A DNA stretch of 64,000 bases from Tenacibaculum sp. Bg11-29 (GCF_002836595.1 NZ_PJBB01000003.1:1921001-1985000); one strand, 5' to 3'. Shown: positions 43,058 through 52,516, counted from the first letter of the stretch. Translations and numbers: made by a program. Notes: a model not told the origin generated them from the letters alone.

Positions 43058-44809
43058 ATGACCTACATTTTAGGAGTATCAGCATTTTATCATGATTCAG
43101 CAGCTTGTTTGTTAAAGGATGGGGCGATTATTGCAGCATCTCAAGAAGAACGATTTACTCGAAAAAAACACGATGCATCATTCCCTAAAAAAGCGATTGA
43201 TTTTTGCTTGAAAGAAGCCGGTATTTCAATTGATGATGTTTCTTTAATTACTTTTTATGAAAAACCTTTTGTTAAGTTTGAACGTATTATTGATTCGATT
43301 AAAAATACGGTTCCATTTGGCTTTTTATTCTTTAAAAAAGCCATTCAATCTTGGGTGAAAGTTAAACTTTGGATACCTTCTATTATAAGAAAAGAGCTTA
43401 ATTATAAAGGAAAGATGATTTTTTCTGAACATCATGAAGCTCATGCTGCAGGAGCTTTTTTTACGTCACCATATAAAGAGAGTGCTATTGTAACAGTTGA
43501 TGGTGTCGGTGAGAAAGCATGTATTACGATAGGTTATGGGAAAGATAATCATGTGAAAATTTTAAAAGAACAACATTATCCACATTCTTTCGGATTGTTA
43601 TACAGTGCTTTTACCCAATATTGCGGATTTAAAATTAATTCTGGAGAATACAAATTAATGGGACTAGCTCCGTATGGAAAACCTATCTATAAGAAACAAA
43701 TATTAGAGAATTTAGTTAGTATTTCTAAAAAAGGTGAAGTTTCATTAGATATGAAGTATTTTTCTTTTGACGTGGGTAAAACTACTATAAATAATCATTT
43801 TTGTAGTGTTTTTGGTAGACCGGCTAGAAAGGCAGAAGAAAAAATGTCTGATTTTTATTGTGATATAGCTAGTTCAATTCAATCTGTAACTGAGGATTTT
43901 ATGACAATATTACTAGAATATGCTAAAGAAATAACAAAATCTGAAAATGTATGTTTATCTGGAGGAGTTGCTTTAAACTGTAAAGCTAATGGAGAGTTAT
44001 TGAAAAGAAACATATTTAAAAACATATGGGTTCAACCAGCTTCTGGTGATAGTGGAGGCTCAATGGGATCTGCATTTGTTGGGTATTATAACTATTTGAA
44101 AAAAGAAAGAAAACAAATTGAAGATAGTTTAAAAGAACAGATTTATTTAGGAAGTAGTTTTTCAGATTTCGAAATTGAAAAAGTACTAAAAAAGTATAAT
44201 ATAGTTTATGATAAAAAGTGTGATTTAGATTTGTTGGAGGTAATATCTGAAGAGTTAAAGAATAAGAAAATAGTAGGATGTTTTCAGGGAAGAGCAGAAT
44301 TCGGACCAAGGGCATTAGGAAATCGAAGTATTTTAGGGAGTCCTTTGTATGTAGATATGAAAGAACATATTAATATGAAAATAAAAATGCGCGAAGGTTT
44401 TAGACCATTTGCCCCGGTTGTTTTAGAAGAAAAAAAAGAAAACTGGTTTGAAATGGAAGATTCATCAAAATATATGCTCTTTACATTTAAAGGGAAAAAT
44501 AAAAATAAGATACCTTCTTGTATTCATGAAGATAATACGGCCAGAGTCCAAAGTTTACAGAAAAAAGACAACGAGTTTTTACATAATTTAATTTCAATTT
44601 TTGAGAAAAAAACGAACTGTCCTATTTTAATAAATACTTCTTTTAATGTTAGAGGAGAGCCTATTGTTAATTCACCTTTTGATGCCTTAAACTGTTTTTT
44701 TCGCACTCACATGGATGTTTTAGTACTTCAAAACTATGTACTATTCAAAGAAAATAATAAAAAGCCACATAAACAATTTTTAAAAAAGATAGATTTTGAA
44801 CTCGATTAA
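43058..44809 (+). CDS. carbamoyltransferase (NodU/CmcH family)
   Basis: The 583-aa protein has an N-terminal Kae1-like domain starting ILGVSAFYHDSAACLL, with EERFTRKKHDASFP and the metal site HHEAH (125-129) followed by GGVALNCKANGELL. A C-terminal carbamoyl-handling domain contains FQGRAEFGPRALGNRSILG and ILINTSFNVRGEPI. The length and both domains match NodU/CmcH/TobZ enzymes, which make carbamoyl-adenylate and transfer the carbamoyl group to a hydroxyl. The SxtJ-like gene follows with a 14-bp overlap. All recognisable motifs are intact. Confidence 0.93.
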   Translation: MTYILGVSAFYHDSAACLLKDGAIIAASQEERFTRKKHDASFPKKAIDFCLKEAGISIDDVSLITFYEKPFVKFERIIDSIKNTVPFGFLFFKKAIQSWVKVKLWIPSIIRKELNYKGKMIFSEHHEAHAAGAFFTSPYKESAIVTVDGVGEKACITIGYGKDNHVKILKEQHYPHSFGLLYSAFTQYCGFKINSGEYKLMGLAPYGKPIYKKQILENLVSISKKGEVSLDMKYFSFDVGKTTINNHFCSVFGRPARKAEEKMSDFYCDIASSIQSVTEDFMTILLEYAKEITKSENVCLSGGVALNCKANGELLKRNIFKNIWVQPASGDSGGSMGSAFVGYYNYLKKERKQIEDSLKEQIYLGSSFSDFEIEKVLKKYNIVYDKKCDLDLLEVISEELKNKKIVGCFQGRAEFGPRALGNRSILGSPLYVDMKEHINMKIKMREGFRPFAPVVLEEKKENWFEMEDSSKYMLFTFKGKNKNKIPSCIHEDNTARVQSLQKKDNEFLHNLISIFEKKTNCPILINTSFNVRGEPIVNSPFDALNCFFRTHMDVLVLQNYVLFKENNKKPHKQFLKKIDFELD

Positions 44810-45197
44810 AAATACTTTAAAAAGCGTAATAGAAAACACAAGTCAGCGAAAAAAACAACGTCAATTTGGGTGGCTATTAATGGTTATTTGTTTCGTAATT
44901 CTTTTTTTATCTCTGAAAAAAGAAGGATTCTATTTTGATGTTCTCCAAAAGAAGATTAGTATTGCCATAAGTATAATTGCTTTAATTACCTTATTAGTAC
45001 CCAAGCTATTTTACCCATTTCTTTTTATTTGGTTATTGTTAGGTGATTTTTTAGGATTAATAAGTTCTTTTATATTGTTAAGTATTATTTATTATTTATT
45101 TTTAACACCTATCGTGTTTTTTGGAAGATTAAAACATAAGTCTAAGGCAGGGTGGATAACAAAAGAAGAATCGAGTAATTACGAAAAGTTATATTAA
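44796..45197 (+). CDS. SxtJ-family membrane protein
   Basis: The 133-aa protein has about three hydrophobic helices (28-44, 53-70, 72-108) with a C-terminal KAGWITKEESSNYEKLY tail. It matches the small SxtJ-type membrane proteins that accompany carbamoyltransferases in many bacteria; function is unknown. The only usable start in frame ahead of the first helix is TTG 44796, overlapping the carbamoyltransferase stop by 14 bp, so start choice is moderately uncertain. A DUF5989 gene begins immediately after its stop. Confidence 0.8.
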   Translation: MNSIKNTLKSVIENTSQRKKQRQFGWLLMVICFVILFLSLKKEGFYFDVLQKKISIAISIIALITLLVPKLFYPFLFIWLLLGDFLGLISSFILLSIIYYLFLTPIVFFGRLKHKSKAGWITKEESSNYEKLY

Positions 45198-45356
45198 ATG
45201 AAAAAAACAGATATTTTTGTTGAGCTTATACGTTTTCTAATGCAACGTAAAAAATATTGGCTTATCCCTATAATTATTGTGATGATATTATTAATGGGAT
45301 TGATCTTTCTTACAGAAAATTCTGTAATATCTCCATTTGTGTATACATTGTTTTAG
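45198..45356 (+). CDS. DUF5989-family small membrane protein
   Basis: The 52-aa protein starts MKKTDIFVELIRFLMQRKK, followed by one membrane helix (about 21-40) and ending FVYTLF. Its layout, a short amphipathic N-terminal helix with R/K-K-Y/W before one membrane span, is that of DUF5989, a tiny protein nearly always found after SxtJ and the carbamoyltransferase. The ATG follows the SxtJ stop with no spacing. It ends 2 bp from the stop codon of the convergent gene. Confidence 0.82.
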   Translation: MKKTDIFVELIRFLMQRKKYWLIPIIIVMILLMGLIFLTENSVISPFVYTLF

Positions 45357-45358
45357 AA

Positions 45359-46492
45359 CTATTTATTTTCAGTTGTTTTAAAGTACGGAACTAATTTTTT
45401 TGTAATTTTTTCTGCAACAAGTTTATTTGCGTATTCATTTGTGTGACAAAAATCAGTATAAATAGTGCTTTCTATATTATTAAAAACATTACTAATGTCG
45501 TGAAAGGTTATGTCTTTTTTTAGTAAAGAATCTTTTTGAATTAAATTATAACTGTTAATATATAAGTCTTTGTAAACAAAAGTTTCGCGAGCCAATTTTT
45601 CTTCAACAGTACTTAATTTGTTTTTTGTGTAAATAACAGGTTGTAAGAAATTTAGGACTTTGAAGTTAAAGCTTTTACTTAATGCATTTGTTATTTTTAC
45701 ACAATTTTTATAGTTTTTTGCGATCTTGTTTTCTAATGTCAGCTTAGAATTTATAGTATTAACTTTAAAAATTTTATTTTTTATCGATTTTATTACTTTA
45801 TAAATGTTGCTAGTATTTAAAACTAGTTTTATTTTTTTTCCGTAATTAAAAGACGCTCCTGTTTCTGTATGGGCTATATGAGCTATAGTTGGTTGACCTG
45901 GGGTTTTGGTAAGAAAAGAAGATGTAATTTCATTAACGCCATCATAAAAAATAACAAAATCGGGTATATTGTTTTTAATAAGCTCTTTTTGAAGCAGTAT
46001 GTTTTCTATATTTCTTTGATATCCCATGTATCCAAAATTTGAAATTTCTAGTTTTTTGTCAGGAAATTTTATGTGTAATAATTTTGAGATTTCTGAGGGA
46101 ATACTATACTCATCTCTAGCTCCTGTACTATACATTGTTGATCCTCCAAAGCAAAATATTTTTATAGCTTCGGTGTTGTTTTGTTGGTTGAAGTTTGTAG
46201 AAAGCCTAATTCCTTTATCATTAATATTATTATGCTTACCACTAAAAGTTTTTCCTTTGTAATGGATATAAGAATTCCACTCAGATTTTATAGCAAATAA
46301 ATCATCATAAATTTCTCTAATTATATAATCGGGAGCATTTTTATATGCTTTTGACTTTATAATGCTTTCAGTTTTTTTATTAAAACTTCTTTTTTCTTTT
46401 AATCCTAAAAAGATACCTAAAAGAACTTCAATAATCACGAATATTAGTGCAATATTACGGAAGCTGATTATAAAAGATTTTAAAAAATTCAT
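45359..46492 (-). CDS. SGNH/GDSL-hydrolase-like membrane protein
   Basis: The 377-aa protein has one N-terminal membrane helix (about 12-32) and an extracytoplasmic SGNH domain with IFCFGGSTMYSTG (Ser118), FGYMGYQRN for block II, FYDGVNEI for block III, and a C-terminal TDFCHTNEYAN giving Asp/His. It differs from the other two SGNH proteins in using GGST instead of GDSF. It lies 11 bp after the methyltransferase gene on the minus strand, so it belongs to that operon. Its stop is only 2 bp from that of the DUF5989 gene. Confidence 0.75.
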   Translation of the reverse strand: MNFLKSFIISFRNIALIFVIIEVLLGIFLGLKEKRSFNKKTESIIKSKAYKNAPDYIIREIYDDLFAIKSEWNSYIHYKGKTFSGKHNNINDKGIRLSTNFNQQNNTEAIKIFCFGGSTMYSTGARDEYSIPSEISKLLHIKFPDKKLEISNFGYMGYQRNIENILLQKELIKNNIPDFVIFYDGVNEITSSFLTKTPGQPTIAHIAHTETGASFNYGKKIKLVLNTSNIYKVIKSIKNKIFKVNTINSKLTLENKIAKNYKNCVKITNALSKSFNFKVLNFLQPVIYTKNKLSTVEEKLARETFVYKDLYINSYNLIQKDSLLKKDITFHDISNVFNNIESTIYTDFCHTNEYANKLVAEKITKKLVPYFKTTENK

Positions 46493-46503
46493 ATCAATAA
46501 TAT

Positions 46504-47169
46504 TTAAAGGGGGCTATTATTTATTTTATAAATAAAGTTTTTTTCTAAAAAAACGCTTTTTTCTAAAACGCAAGAAAGTTGTAATTTGTTTACTAAAGCG
46601 ATGTTTTTTATTTTCAGCACATTACAATCTTCAGATAGAATCATGAAAATATTTTCAAAATTAATTTCAGTAGCTAATTGCTTAAATAATCTTTCAAAAT
46701 ACTCGAAATTTTCACCACAAAACCAAGCCTGTTCTTTTATGTTTTTTGGTGTTTTGGGGTAGTAAGGTGGGTTAATAATAATATAGTCAAAATGAGTTTT
46801 AGAAATTGTATCAAATAAATTTGAATGAATTACTTCTATAGGTAAACCATTAGCAATACTAGCTTCTTTTAAGTTTTTTAAAGCGATGTTATTAATATCT
46901 GATGCTGTTACTTCAGCTCTTTTAGAAGCGCAAAACAATGAAATAATACCAGAGCCACAACCTAGTTCTAAAAGTGTTTTGTCTTTTAAGTCTTTTCCTT
47001 CTAAAAAATCTAATAAAATTTTAGTGCTAATCGTAAAATGTGGAGGGAATACCTCTGGGTGAATATTAACACTAATACCTTTGTATGTATACTTTCGTGA
47101 TTTAGAGTAATATTTAAAAAATAATTTTTTAAATATTGGCTCTATTATTTTTTTAATCAGTCTCTTCAT
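46504..47169 (-). CDS. class I methyltransferase with NPPY motif, pair 3
   Basis: The 221-aa protein has motif I LLELGCGSGIISLFCA, then TASDINNIALKNL and the NPPY signature (IIINPPYYPKTP). NPPY is typical of N-methylation of amides or bases (PrmC, RsmC-like enzymes). The context and small size suggest a dedicated glycan- or peptide-tailoring enzyme rather than a ribosomal one. It begins 1 bp after the stop of the radical SAM gene, the third such pairing in this locus. Confidence 0.82.
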   Translation of the reverse strand: MKRLIKKIIEPIFKKLFFKYYSKSRKYTYKGISVNIHPEVFPPHFTISTKILLDFLEGKDLKDKTLLELGCGSGIISLFCASKRAEVTASDINNIALKNLKEASIANGLPIEVIHSNLFDTISKTHFDYIIINPPYYPKTPKNIKEQAWFCGENFEYFERLFKQLATEINFENIFMILSEDCNVLKIKNIALVNKLQLSCVLEKSVFLEKNFIYKINNSPL

Positions 47170-48711
47170 CTATTCTGAATAAAAACCTTCTATTTCAGGT
47201 TGACGGTATTTCCATAGTCTATGTAATACTTTTATTTCATAGGGAAATTTATAAAAACCAGTTTTATAACGCCAATTAGAAACCAAACCTAATGCTTTTT
47301 TCTTATATCCATGAATTCTGAAATCTGAAACTGTTGGGTATTTTCCGTTTAAGACCGTTTCAAAATTTTTGATTGTGTCTATCATATAAGGTTTTAACCA
47401 AGGAGTAAGTGGGTTTTTACGTAAATCAAAGTTCTCCCAGCTAGGTAAAATCCATTCCTCTAAAGTCTCTGGGAAAGAGAATCCTGCATCTAAAATTTGT
47501 TGATACAATTTTGATCCTTTTGTAGGAGTTGGACTGTATAAATAAATAATAATTTCTGTATCTGGATTGATTTCTTTGATTTCTTTAATGAAATTAATAT
47601 CCCAAAGTATCTGTTTGTAAACTTGTTCTTCTGTATCTGCTGGCATTCCTAAAACAAAAGACATTTCTGCAATAATTCCAGATTTTCCCATACGTGCAGC
47701 AAATTCTTTAATCATTTTTCCAGATTGTGTACCTCCTTTGTTCATTTGTTTCAATACTTCATCATTTCCTGTTTCAGCACCTAAAAAAATCATTTCGCAA
47801 CCTGCCTGCTTCATCAATTTTAATTCATCATCTGAATATTTATTGAGCGTATCAATTCTTCCTTCTCCCCAATATTTAATATTATCATTTAAAATCAAGT
47901 TTGAAAATTCTAATACTCGTTTTTTTGAAGTGAAAAAATTGTTGTCGTGAAATTCGATGGCATCAATATTGTGTTTTTCTTTAAAGTATTTTACATCATG
48001 ATACATTCCTTCTGCTGATTTCCCTTTCCATCTTCCTCCAAAAATAGGTACAATTCCACAGAACGAACATGTAAACGGACACCCCATACTTGAATGATAA
48101 GACAAAGTGGTCTTTCCCATAAAAGTTTTTGCCAAGTAATTTTTAAGTGGATAAAAAGTATCCAAATATGTGTAAGGTAAGTTTGGCAAGGTATCTTGAT
48201 CTAACAATTGTTCTTTTTTAGTCTTAACAATGTTTCCATCATTATTTCTAAAAACTAAATTTTCAATCTCGCCTAACTTTTTATCAATGGCTATTTTATC
48301 TAATTTTTCTCCTTCTAAAATGTCTAACAAAGAAGGAAACGTGACATCACCTGGACCGTTTACAATATAGTCTACCAAGTTAGAATCCATGCAAACTCCA
48401 TACTGATTGGAAGCGAAATAACCTCCCCAAATTATTATAGTATTAGAAAATAATTTTCTTACCTTTTTTGTAAAAGGAATTGCTTGCCTAAGTTGAGGAC
48501 CAGGCATAACTGTAGAACAAAAATATTTATATTCTCCTGTTTCTAAATAATTTAAAATTTTGAGGAATGGATCTTTTTCTAAATTCCCATCTACCAAAAC
48601 ATATTCATATTTACCATGAATAGAAGCAGCGACTTGCAATATAGAATTTGGTATTCTATGTTTTGCATTTCCACTTTTAGGGTTGAAGATTAATATTTTA
48701 TTGTTTTTCAT
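47170..48711 (-). CDS. B12-binding-domain radical SAM protein, pair 3
   Basis: The 513-aa protein has an N-terminal cobalamin-binding-like region (IWGGYFASNQY, YIVNGPGDVTFPSLLD), then the cluster motif Cys211-x3-Cys215-x2-Cys218 (SMGCPFTCSFCG) and EMIFLGAETGNDEVLKQMNKGG. The C-terminal helices resemble those of the P-methylase/hopanoid-type group. It is more distant from the two radical SAM genes at 37.7-41.3 kb than those are from each other. It sits 2 bp after the SPASM-like gene and 1 bp before the methyltransferase gene. Confidence 0.87.
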   Translation of the reverse strand: MKNNKILIFNPKSGNAKHRIPNSILQVAASIHGKYEYVLVDGNLEKDPFLKILNYLETGEYKYFCSTVMPGPQLRQAIPFTKKVRKLFSNTIIIWGGYFASNQYGVCMDSNLVDYIVNGPGDVTFPSLLDILEGEKLDKIAIDKKLGEIENLVFRNNDGNIVKTKKEQLLDQDTLPNLPYTYLDTFYPLKNYLAKTFMGKTTLSYHSSMGCPFTCSFCGIVPIFGGRWKGKSAEGMYHDVKYFKEKHNIDAIEFHDNNFFTSKKRVLEFSNLILNDNIKYWGEGRIDTLNKYSDDELKLMKQAGCEMIFLGAETGNDEVLKQMNKGGTQSGKMIKEFAARMGKSGIIAEMSFVLGMPADTEEQVYKQILWDINFIKEIKEINPDTEIIIYLYSPTPTKGSKLYQQILDAGFSFPETLEEWILPSWENFDLRKNPLTPWLKPYMIDTIKNFETVLNGKYPTVSDFRIHGYKKKALGLVSNWRYKTGFYKFPYEIKVLHRLWKYRQPEIEGFYSE

Positions 48712-48713
48712 AA

Positions 48714-49793
48714 TTAAAAGGCACTACAACATCTACTACAAGCAGGAAATAACCCTCCAGCTTTGTTTAAATCAGTTCTTATTTTTTTTAATATATTACT
48801 TTGCCATATTTGTTTTAATGATTGCTCATGTATGTTTCCTAACGTTACATTATAACATCTTCCATGAGCGGGAATTACACTACCATCTGATTTAATCATG
48901 ATGTTAGAAAAAATATCGTTACAACCTTTACCTATAATTTTTTCTGGTTTATGGTAAAATTCGTGTAATTTCTCTTTTGAAATTATTTCTGGAGAAAAAG
49001 TTACAGGGAAATTATAAATGTCATTTTTTATTTCCATCATCTCAGTCCATAGTAATTCTAAATCGAAATTTTCAATATTAATTTCATCAATATTTGATGC
49101 AGTAGCGGGGTATGATGTGTTCCAAATTGAATTGTGTTGATCAGCAATTTCTTGTTTTGTGAAGTTGGTGTGCATAAACCCTATTTGAGTTAAAGGATAT
49201 TCCTTGAAAAAATCTAAAAACTCTTTCAAGTAGCCAATATTCCATTCGGTAATTACACAAAATATAGAGACATGTGCCTTAGGGTTTAGAGTAAATACTT
49301 CTTTAATCCCTTCAATAGCTTTTTGAAAAGATTTTTTATGCCCTCTAATTTCGTTATGTATGTCTTGAGGACCATCTAAAGAAATACAAATTTGAGTAGA
49401 CAAACTATGCGTTAATATTTTTGCTTTATGCTTTAATGTTAAAGCATTGGTAGTGACAGATGTTTTAATGTTTTTCTGTTGAGCGTATTGTAAAGAAGCT
49501 TCTAGATGTGGATATACTAAAGGTTCTGTAAAAGCATATCCTAATTTAGTATTTGGATAATGCATTGCTATCTGGTCAATAATTTTTTTAATTAACTCTA
49601 AAGGCATGTTTAAAGGATGTGTGCCAACTAAATTTTGAGCAAAGTTTGTATCCATGTTTTTTGTACCTACATCACACATCTTACAATGTAAGTTACATAC
49701 ATTGTTTACACCTAAAATAATCCATTCTGGAGAAAATAGATAGTTACTAGGAAGTAATTTTTTATTTAGTTTTTTTAGTAATTGATTTGACAT
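48714..49793 (-). CDS. radical SAM/SPASM-like enzyme
   Basis: The 359-aa protein has a radical SAM core with Cys33-x3-Cys37-x2-Cys40 (NVCNLHCKMCD) near the N-terminus, SVTTNALTL and ISLDGPQDIHNEIRG (the usual helical/strand landmarks). A C-terminal twitch/SPASM-like region has GKGCNDIFSNIMIKSDGSV and a terminal CSRCC cluster. Such enzymes modify peptides or sugars (for example dehydrogenation or epimerisation). It is the first gene of the minus-strand operon, with an unusually good ribosome binding site. Confidence 0.83.
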   Translation of the reverse strand: MSNQLLKKLNKKLLPSNYLFSPEWIILGVNNVCNLHCKMCDVGTKNMDTNFAQNLVGTHPLNMPLELIKKIIDQIAMHYPNTKLGYAFTEPLVYPHLEASLQYAQQKNIKTSVTTNALTLKHKAKILTHSLSTQICISLDGPQDIHNEIRGHKKSFQKAIEGIKEVFTLNPKAHVSIFCVITEWNIGYLKEFLDFFKEYPLTQIGFMHTNFTKQEIADQHNSIWNTSYPATASNIDEINIENFDLELLWTEMMEIKNDIYNFPVTFSPEIISKEKLHEFYHKPEKIIGKGCNDIFSNIMIKSDGSVIPAHGRCYNVTLGNIHEQSLKQIWQSNILKKIRTDLNKAGGLFPACSRCCSAF

Positions 49794-49798
49794 TTATA

Positions 49799-49806
49799 TC
49801 TCCTTT
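49799..49806 (-). promoter_or_regulatory. Shine-Dalgarno-like ribosome binding site
   Basis: AAAGGAGA on the minus strand lies 5 bp upstream of the ATG at 49793. Most genes here have A-rich leaders without such a motif, so this one is unusual and supports the chosen start. Confidence 0.6.
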
Positions 49807-50000
49807 GGTAATAAAAATTTAGTTTTGTAAAATGATTTTAGTTAATCTTAAATTCAGAGTCCGTAATATACATGTTTTTAGGTGAAATTTTATTTATATT
49901 TACTTTAGAGTATTAGTCTCTAAATGAATAGTGTTTATATTTTAACCAAAAAAATTATTGTTTATTTTTTTTTAAGTAAAGAGTTTATCTATAAAAATTT

Positions 50001-51131
50001 TTATTTATTAGTATACTTTAATAAAACTAAAATAAACCATTGAGAAAGACATAAGCTAAATAAGATACCTTTTAAGCCTAGGGGGGTAACTAGAAGGAAA
50101 GATAATATGACTACTATTAAAAAACCAACAATATTAAAAGTAATAATTTTTTTCTCTTTATATATTTTCTTTAGTTTTACGTAATCTAACGCACTAAAGT
50201 AATGAGGTAAAACAATCAAAATTCCTAGAAAATAATAGTATAAAGGGAAATTAATTTTCACTATAAATTCTAAAACAAGCCATATAAACAAAGTTCCTAT
50301 TGCTACAATAGGAATTGAGATTAAAGTGATTTTTTGTTGAATTTTGTTGATTGTTTTTTTATTAAAACGATATAAATGTTTATTATAAGGTAATAACATA
50401 AGTCCACTTAATGCTTGTAACATTAGAAATGCAGTAATAAAAATTTGGTATGATGATAATGTAGTTTTGGGTAAGAAATAACTAACAATATATAAGTCTG
50501 TTTTAGAAACCAACCATCCAATTAAACCAATTAGAAAAAATGAGTTGGCATTAGTAAATTCTTTTAAGGAAAATTCAAACACAATCTTCTCTCTCCATAA
50601 TTGAACGCTAATTGATAGGAAAGTTAACTTTAAAAAAAAAGCTAAGCAGTAACCAACTAATATGGAGGTAATGTTAAAAGGAAAAAAAAAGATTGTAAGC
50701 AATAAAACAATTAGCCCTAAAGATTCTGCAAATAATTGCTCTCCAAATTTTTGATGATAAATTACTAAACTATTTAGCGAATTATAAAAAAAGATTAGAA
50801 AAATAAGAGTACAGGCTAAAAAGGCAATTTTAAAAGGGAAAAAGAGAAAAATTAAAAAAGAAAAAATTAAAAGGAAACTTCTTGAAAAAAGGTTTTTAGA
50901 AAATAGTTCAAATATTTTACTTGGGTTTCTACTATATTTTCGCAGTAAATATTCTTGATTTCCCCAGTTAGAGAAAAAGATAACAAAGAAAACCCATAAT
51001 AGTACAGCTACTACCTCTCCCCAATTTTCTTTTCCATAAACCTTTATTCCAAAAAGAGCTATTAAGAAGTTGAAAACTGAAGTAGAATAAGCTCTAATTA
51101 TATTAAATAAAGCGGGTTTTAACTTGTTCAT
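50001..51131 (-). CDS. Wzx/PST-type polysaccharide flippase-like protein
   Basis: The 376-aa protein has about ten to twelve hydrophobic helices, opening with FNIIRAYSTSVFNFLIALFGI (residues 9-29, split by polar turns) and a GNQEYLLRKYSRNP loop after helix 2. This is the oligosaccharide flippase pattern (MATE/MVF-like). It is somewhat shorter than the 400-500 aa usual for Wzx. It probably moves lipid-linked repeat units across the inner membrane. It stands alone, 207 bp upstream of the radical SAM operon and 263 bp from the divergent SGNH gene. Confidence 0.72.
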   Translation of the reverse strand: MNKLKPALFNIIRAYSTSVFNFLIALFGIKVYGKENWGEVVAVLLWVFFVIFFSNWGNQEYLLRKYSRNPSKIFELFSKNLFSRSFLLIFSFLIFLFFPFKIAFLACTLIFLIFFYNSLNSLVIYHQKFGEQLFAESLGLIVLLLTIFFFPFNITSILVGYCLAFFLKLTFLSISVQLWREKIVFEFSLKEFTNANSFFLIGLIGWLVSKTDLYIVSYFLPKTTLSSYQIFITAFLMLQALSGLMLLPYNKHLYRFNKKTINKIQQKITLISIPIVAIGTLFIWLVLEFIVKINFPLYYYFLGILIVLPHYFSALDYVKLKKIYKEKKIITFNIVGFLIVVILSFLLVTPLGLKGILFSLCLSQWFILVLLKYTNK

Positions 51132-51394
51132 TATATAACGTAAATCATAATAATATTCCTTAATTTGGTTTGAGTTGAAATTGTGGATGCGAAAAATGAT
51201 GTTGCCAAGTTAAAAAAAAATATTTTTAATAGGTTTATAATAAGGGGGTGTTATTTTAATTATTAAATAAAATTCTATTTTTCTCCTTTTAAATATCTTC
51301 CAAATAGGTATATTTGGTTTTACATTATTAAAATAAATATCTTATTGTATAGAGTAATAATGTTTTAAAAAAGAAATGATATAAAAACAACTCT

Positions 51395-52516
51395 TTGTTC
51401 AATAAAAAATACATTTCCATTATAAAAAGATATATTTTAATATCAGGAATCACATTTTTGTTACTAGAAATTGTGCTGGCCGTTTATATTAGAGTAGCTA
51501 GGGTAAAAATAGAGTTGCCAACGTATACGTTTCAAAATACTCAAAATTTTTGGTTTGATTTAAATGTAAATTATGGAACTGCTCATTTACCAAATCATTC
51601 TTATCGGCAAAAAAAAACTTGTTTTGATGTATTGTATAAATCAAACTCTAGTGGTTTTCGAGATGTAGAGCGTAAATTGAAGGAGAAAGAAACAAGAGTT
51701 GTAGCATTAGGTGATTCTTTTACTGAAGGGATTGGTGTTAAAGAAGAGAGTAGGTTAACAAATTTACTAGAAAACGAGACTAATATACCACATATAAATT
51801 TTGGAATGGCCGGGAATTTTGGGACAACTCAATATTACTTGTTATATAAAACTTTAGCTATAAAATATACGCATGATGCAGTTTTGGTTGGTATTTTGCC
51901 TTCAAATGATTTTATAGATAACGACTATGAAATAAATGTAAAAACCAAGTCAAATCGATATCAACCTTTTTTACGTGGAGAATATCCAAATTACACAATA
52001 AAATATCATTTAGATAGTATACAGAAATCAAAAGCTAGACCGTATAAACGAAAATTTATAATCAAGATATTAAAAAATTTCACAAACTCTTATAACATGC
52101 TTGCTTATTTAAGAACTAGAAGGAGAATAGCAACAATTCCTAAAGATAAACTTTTGTCTCCTTCTATAATACCTAGCTATTTTAACTATTCACAAAAGCA
52201 GTTAAATGGTATGCGATATGCAATAGAAAAAATAAAAAAAAATGCAGGGAATCGTTTTGTAATGGTGTATAGTATTCCTGTGTTTAAAGAAATAAAAGCA
52301 TACCGAAAACACGGTAAAAATCCATTAGGTTTCGATTTAAAAAAAATTTGTAATACTATCGGGGTTGAATATTTAGATTTATTACCTCAAACAAAAAGTT
52401 TAACGATCGAAGAATGTGAAGAATTATTTTTATCATGCGATGGCCATTGGAGTGAGAAAGGAAATGTTTTTGCAAAATCTAAAATTAAATCTCATTTCAC
52501 ATACTATAAAAAATGA
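51395..52516 (+). CDS. SGNH/GDSL-hydrolase-like membrane protein
   Basis: The 373-aa protein has an N-terminal membrane helix (about 12-32) and an SGNH domain with VVALGDSFTEGIG (Ser108), NFGMAGNFGTTQY for block II, GILPSNDFID for block III, and CDGHWSEKGN supplying the catalytic Asp and His. The start is TTG 51395 (MFNKKYISI) since no ATG is available in frame before the membrane helix. It overlaps the next gene by 4 bp. It probably adds or removes acyl groups on the exported glycan. Confidence 0.78.
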   Translation: MFNKKYISIIKRYILISGITFLLLEIVLAVYIRVARVKIELPTYTFQNTQNFWFDLNVNYGTAHLPNHSYRQKKTCFDVLYKSNSSGFRDVERKLKEKETRVVALGDSFTEGIGVKEESRLTNLLENETNIPHINFGMAGNFGTTQYYLLYKTLAIKYTHDAVLVGILPSNDFIDNDYEINVKTKSNRYQPFLRGEYPNYTIKYHLDSIQKSKARPYKRKFIIKILKNFTNSYNMLAYLRTRRRIATIPKDKLLSPSIIPSYFNYSQKQLNGMRYAIEKIKKNAGNRFVMVYSIPVFKEIKAYRKHGKNPLGFDLKKICNTIGVEYLDLLPQTKSLTIEECEELFLSCDGHWSEKGNVFAKSKIKSHFTYYKK

